From Xylogone sp. PMI_703 (taxonomy: Eukaryota; Ascomycota; Leotiomycetes), in the NCBI GenBank assembly GCA_021399445.1, contig JAJTUQ010000006.1:124001-188000 (forward strand): a stretch of 64,000 nucleotides of DNA, in the 5' to 3' direction. Numbering within the stretch: position 1 is the first letter of the stretch; every line of letters starts with the position of its first letter. Positions 59,363 to 64,000 of this stretch are shown here, in pieces. Position numbers and translations under genes: made by a program. The notes under the pieces are model-generated. The model saw only the letters and a list, made by a program, of their open reading frames with translations. It was not told the DNA's origin and ran no database searches.

Positions 59363-61055
59363 AAAATTAGCCCGCGAAGTTGGTTATTTTACCCCACCAA
59401 AACACATTTCCCAGTTTCTTTCACAAAATCACCATAATCTATGTTGATCTCCGTTTCCAACTTTATGTGATATTTGTTGAATCCATCTCGAAGTTGTAAG
59501 TAGGTTTGAACGCGGTCTGAGAGGACAATGTACGAGTCGGAAAGTCCAGTATCTATCTCCGTGCCGACTTCCGTTAAAGTACGTGTCCGCCACCGCGAGT
59601 TTTCCTGGCAATCTACAGCAATATCAATCCCGTTCTCTTTTTACGCACCATTATGGGATGATCCAGTTCATTCTTGAATGTTACCATTTACGAATTGAAT
59701 TTGTAAATGACAATTGTCTTCTACACGATGCCAAATTCCAATCTCCACAGCCTCTTCAACCCAAATCACAAAGTGGCAGGGGTTGAAATGTCATCTCCCG
59801 ATTGGCCAGCCGAATGTCTCTAACCCAAATTCCGGCTCTCGGAGACTTCTACAGCACCTTAATATGGTCACACTTCACCACAAAATGTCTTAACGACATT
59901 CCTACCGTTGCGTTCTTCGCCTTAACTCCTCTTAATACCGCCATTATCTAAATTCCTTCACATCCTAGTAGATGAAATATCCAATTCTTGAAAGCTCTTT
60001 TGGCTCTGTATACATATGCCAAGACTAAGCACACAGTTGAAATATGGTATTCATCCATCGTAAACCTTCTTCAGCATTCCCTGCTCCCCTCAGAGACGCT
60101 GCGAGGTTGGTACGAAGCATGAAAGCACTGCTATGGGTGAAATGAAAGTCATTGGCAATTGCACGAGTCTCCATCCCTTGTCTTAAAGCCCTCAACAAAC
60201 CCTTGAATGTATGGTTTATTCTTTTCAGATTACACTAGTCGAAGCTGATACACCTCCTCTAAATAGTTGAAACTTACTTTCCTATCCAAAAGGCAGAAGC
60301 ATGGAGAATGCAAAGTGGTATGAACCAACGTAATGAATGCCCAAGTTATGCAGTACCATTTCCCTCAATGATTTCCCCCCCTAATCCAATAACTAATTCC
60401 CCTTTCACGTATCTGAAACCCCCAGTTTCCCAATGTGCTCCATAGGAGATAAGATTTTCTCGCGGAAGAGCGGCCCGCGTGGACAACAGTATTATTGCTA
60501 TCCCGAAATATTGCCGACATTCTGGCAGCATTTCACCGATGTCCTACCGCAAGTAATTTTGTCCAAGTAACTGGTTGGTATAGGGACTGGAGCCGCTATC
60601 GTTGTGGAGTAGTAGTAATTCAGAGTTATTGGTGAGCATACCGGTTTATGTTTGGCTATGTAAGTCATCCGCTCGATGAGCAACCGATACAGCTTGTTGT
60701 ACTAGTACAGTATGTTGTAGCAGAGAACCGATGTTTTGCCGCAAGCTGGAGACTTAATCAGCATACAAGTAAATAGCACTCTAGAGTACGCCGATATCGA
60801 AAACGAACTACAAAAGCTACCATGTCCGCACATGCATAACTACTACCATCCATCTCAGTAGTGACACGGATTGACGTAGTTGGTGGTTCCCATGTTCGAA
60901 AAGTATCTGGCGAGGAATGTAGTTCCACCTTCCAGCATCCTACCATGGCCGAATTCTGCTATAAATTATCCCAAAGCTCATCTGAAAACTCGTCATTTCT
61001 TTTCTATCCATTGTTTTGTATTGGAATCTTTTCTTATCTATCCACATCAACCACA
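59363..61055. other. Intergenic, about 1.7 kb
   Basis: No gene supported. A minus-strand 61-codon ORF (60346-60531) is unrecognised. Divergent promoters for the regulator and the truncated transporter should lie at its ends. Confidence 0.4.
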
Positions 61056-61778
61056 ATGGAAAGGTCAGGCCGTATAAAGAATTCCGCCAGACTTAGAGCA
61101 GGTCGGCCCGAGTTAGTCTACCCCCAGGGAGAAGAGCCTTTACGGGAAGAAGAAGAGCTGCATTCCGAGGTCGAAGTTCCTCACAGAATATTAAAGCTTC
61201 TATGCGTTTGCTTTTCTTTCTTTATTGCCGGTACAAATGATGGAAGTATCAAGGTACTCATCTACCTTCTTCAGACCTATCGCATGACCACCGCTACCAC
61301 AGCGGCGTTGTATGTATCTTCTCAGCGTCCTGCAAGATTTAGTTTCTAACGCCCAGACAGGTATCTAGTCACTTCGTTTATAGGGATAGTCCTTGCTGTC
61401 ATAGTTAATCAATCGGCCGAGATCCTCTTCGACCTAGGCACTCATTTAACAATCGGTGCTGCGCTTCAGCTCCTGTCCCAAGCTATGAGAGTATGGAAAC
61501 CTACTTATTACTCTATTGCGGCTTCCTTTTTCATAAATGGACTGGGTCAGGCATATCAAAATACGCATGCCCACATGTTCATAACGGCGGTCAGAGATGG
61601 TCATCGATGGACAAGTATCATGGTTGCAATGTATATCCTAGGCATAATTGCGTCTCCCTTTATCGTCAATGCAGTAACTTGGGAGTCCTATGGATCGGAG
61701 AATGGATTATTGCGTGTTACACTGAGCGGCATCAACCTTTGCTTTGTCAAATTTAGTTTTCAGGACTCTTTGACATGA
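61056..61778 (+). pseudogene. Truncated MFS transporter (fucose-permease-like), N-terminal half only
   Basis: Exons 61056-61309 and 61361-61778 would give 223 residues. A charged N-terminus (LREEEELHSEVEVPH) is followed by KLLCVCFSFFIAGTNDGSI, the usual first membrane segment of this family, then YLLQTYRMTTATTAALYLVTSFIG across the intron, then INGLGQAYQNTHAHMF and YILGIIASPFI. The stop at 61776 follows SFQDSLT, the point where the central loop should begin, and the remaining six segments are not found downstream. Full-length members have about 450-480 residues. So this is a truncated gene; it could be expressed, but transport is unlikely. Confidence 0.6.
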
Positions 61779-62984
61779 CCTCAGAAGTCAAAGCCAACAT
61801 AAGCGCATTGATAAAATGGATCAAGAATCGGGATATCTAAACTAGATAGACTTACCTCATATTAACTTCTACCCTTCTATTTCCATCAAAAATATATCTC
61901 TAATTTTAACTTTTCCTCGGCATTTTCTAATGCATATGCGTGGGCAATTTATTTATAGTAACAAGAGGTTAAAGAACTCTTCAGCCTCTGAATACTCATA
62001 CAAAGCTTTAGACTAAGGACCTGGCAATGGTACTACTAAATATATTTCTCAATACATTCCTTCCAAATTGGCGTTTTGCTGAAAAACTGAAAATCAAAAC
62101 CAAGCAGTTAAAATGGTATAGAGATCGCTAAAAATAATTAGCAGAAATAAATTCAAAAATAATTGAAAAACAAAATGAACTAATAAGCTAGGTCATAACA
62201 TATATTATATATCGAATACTTATATAGATGGAGTGAATGGCTAATCCACGGTAGTTACACATAAGACTGGACTTAATGTCTACAAATTACAGCTCGAGTG
62301 GTTCGAGGAGATGCGCATGGAACGGTCGTTCGGCGGAGATAAAAAATTCCTGTCACGTGATTATCTAGTGGATGTACTGACGAAGTTGGTTGAGGTATTG
62401 TGTTATACTGGAGTGCTTTGCCCATGCTGCAAATAAAGATATATTAGAAACCAAGGCTTGGTGGGAAAGCTAGTTGTTAAGGGAGCGTTCCATCCAGAGG
62501 TACGGTACAATGATATTGTAGCTGAAGTAGCAAGAGTACTCCGTACGGAGCAGATATTTACAACAAGAATAATACAGTTATGCAAATTATGCAATAGTTC
62601 TACGTAGTAATTGATTGCTAATATGGGTCAATTCCTCACTCATATTAATGGCTCGCTTAGCTGCCAATACAGAGTAAGACCCTTAATTTATGGCAACTTT
62701 CATGGTTGATGCAGCTCGTCCTCGGCTCGCTGTGACTTCCGTATACGGGCTAGACTGTCTTACGCCCATAATTAGCTTCCGTTGTGAACTCCATCCCCTA
62801 TCTGATGAGGAAGTAGCCAAAACATGCGAAGCTTTCTGACTCCCCTCTTTGCGTTGTTAGACCTGAGACTTAACACTTAACAGTATTTTTCTCCTGGGCA
62901 CGAAGCATCACGGACTGGAATCGTGTGCACAGCTGGAGCAGCACGTAAGCTTCTCCACAGTCCAGAGCGATCTAGTGGCCAAAC
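61779..62984. other. AT-rich intergenic region
   Basis: About 1.2 kb, AT-rich to 62250. One readable stretch on the plus strand (EEMRMERSFGGDKKFLSRDY, about 62305-62365) runs into a stop and is not recognised. Confidence 0.4.
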
Positions 62985-64000
62985 ATGGTCAATATCCCGG
63001 GTTCGTCGAGGCGCTGTAATGAATGTCGAGCGCGACGTGTGAAGGTGCGATGAACTCCCTTTCGATACCGTAGACTGTCCAGTAAATTGTCCTGTTTACT
63101 TTATGCTTAAATTGACATACTCCGCAGTGTGGGCTTGAGCTCCCTAGTTGCGCTCGATGTCTGAAAAGCGGAATTCGATGTAGTGGGCCTCGAACTGGGC
63201 CTACTTTCATTCGTCGAGATGCCACCAATATCCAGAAAGAATCCGATCGGGAAATACTGATATCTGCGATTCGTGGCAAGTCGGATGCTGCAACGCAACC
63301 GGCCTCCCAGGATCTCCAACCGGCAGCCAGTGCTACGTCAACTTACCCTCTAGGATCCGTAGATTTGAACTTGCCACGATCCTCTTTTGACCTGTGGGCG
63401 GATTTATACCGGTCTGCAGTGGATGATTTTGCCCGCTTGTCATGTGACCCGTCCAGTAGCCCGGGCCTTGCGATTCAATCATCGGTGTCTCAGTGCGCAT
63501 CTGGATTACTTCCTTTGGCCTTCCGCAATAAAGCGCTCGATGCTTCAATATTTACCTCTGCAGTCATGTATATTGCTAAGATTCGAGATGATGATGAGTT
63601 GTATGAGGTTGCAATGTCTTCTTATTCCACTGCTCTGGGCCACTTTCGCTCTGAGATTGCAAAGGCTTATGCCGAGTCGAAGCAGACCAAACAGAGGCAG
63701 CTATTGATGTCTATCAATATGTGCTTACTACTATTCGAGGTGAGCTATATTTAGGCACAAATTGTGACCAGCTCTTATTCGGGTTTGGTACCTTCCGTTT
63801 GTGGATATTAACGGTCACTCATAGTACCTCGCGAATGGCCCAAACGGTGAAGGCTTAACCGGCCACCTCAACGGCGCACTTTCAATAATTAAGAATTCTG
63901 ACCCTAAACTACTTCAAACTCCATTAACGAGATCTATCTTCACGACTATCCGCTGTTTATCTGTAAGTTGAGCGTATTCGTTGTATCTTATCTAGATTCA
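62985..64000 (+). CDS. Zn(II)2Cys6 transcription factor, 3' end beyond the window
   Basis: Three visible exons (62985-63044, 63128-63739, 63825-63962) and a donor (gtaagt) at 63963 show the gene runs off the right edge. The first intron interrupts the zinc cluster after RRVK: C11-x2-C14-x6-C21 across the joint, then x6-C28-x2-C31-x6-C38. A short Ser/Thr-rich linker leads to the C-terminal type seen in regulators of the ARCA/Ume6-like hypothetical group: QCASGLLPLAFRNKALDASI, STALGHFRSEIAKAYAE, LLMSINMCLLLFEYLANGP and LTGHLNGALSIIKN. At least 270 residues are in view. Nuclear regulator; targets unknown. Confidence 0.85.

Noticed and set aside
62281..62640. Plus-strand readable stretch with LSRDYLVDVLTKLVEVL
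   Set aside because: Runs into a stop and matches no family I know.
1..64000. CRISPR array, rRNA or prophage
   Set aside because: None seen; the window is eukaryotic.

Overview
This window looks like a chromosomal segment of a filamentous ascomycete (Pezizomycotina). The signs are short introns of about 45-135 nt with GT-AG (three with GC-AG) ends, HET-domain genes, a HET-NACHT-WD40 gene, Zn2Cys6 regulators, MFS transporters, and a Ty1/copia element riddled with CAG/CAA-to-TAG/TAA-type stops as repeat-induced point mutation (RIP) would leave. Leotiomycetes or a related class is a guess only. I see no rRNA, tRNA or CRISPR array. All exon models were read by hand from splice signals and frame continuity.

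Layout. 0-9 kb: a HET gene cut by the left edge, a degraded HNH-endonuclease copy lying inverted to an intact HNH gene, a secreted bicupin of the oxalate decarboxylase family with an altered active-site lid, and a U-box protein. 9-15 kb: a sugar/quinate-type MFS transporter and a Zn2Cys6 regulator on the same strand. 16-17.3 kb: an orphan secreted/membrane protein. 18.7-22.6 kb: a HET gene with a broken 3' part and a mutated NB-ARC relic. 23.9-40 kb is rich in enzymes: a beta-lactamase-like hydrolase, an epoxide hydrolase, a DJ-1/PfpI protein, a palindromic repeat, an Ap4A phosphorylase-like protein, a DHA-type MFS transporter, a cytochrome P450, a FAD monooxygenase, and a galectin-like/GMC oxidoreductase fusion. 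40.7-45.9 kb: a copia retrotransposon with 145-bp LTRs and a 5-bp target duplication. 46.5-47.8 kb: nitronate monooxygenase. 48.6-50.9 kb: ankyrin and sulfatase relics. 51.6-55.8 kb: an intact HET-NACHT-WD40 NLR. 56.7-64 kb: a Zn2Cys6 regulator, a truncated MFS gene, and the 5' part of another Zn2Cys6 regulator.

Two themes link the genes. One is allorecognition or innate immunity: three HET-domain genes, one an NLR, plus NB-ARC and ankyrin relics, all surrounded by gene debris. The other is oxidative small-molecule metabolism: P450, FAD monooxygenase, GMC oxidase, epoxide hydrolase, nitronate monooxygenase, hydrolase, exporter and regulators, with no polyketide synthase, NRPS or terpene cyclase in view. 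The most unusual single items are the galectin-GMC fusion, the lid-altered bicupin, the intact HET-NACHT-WD40 gene with twelve WD repeats, and three GC-AG introns in one window.
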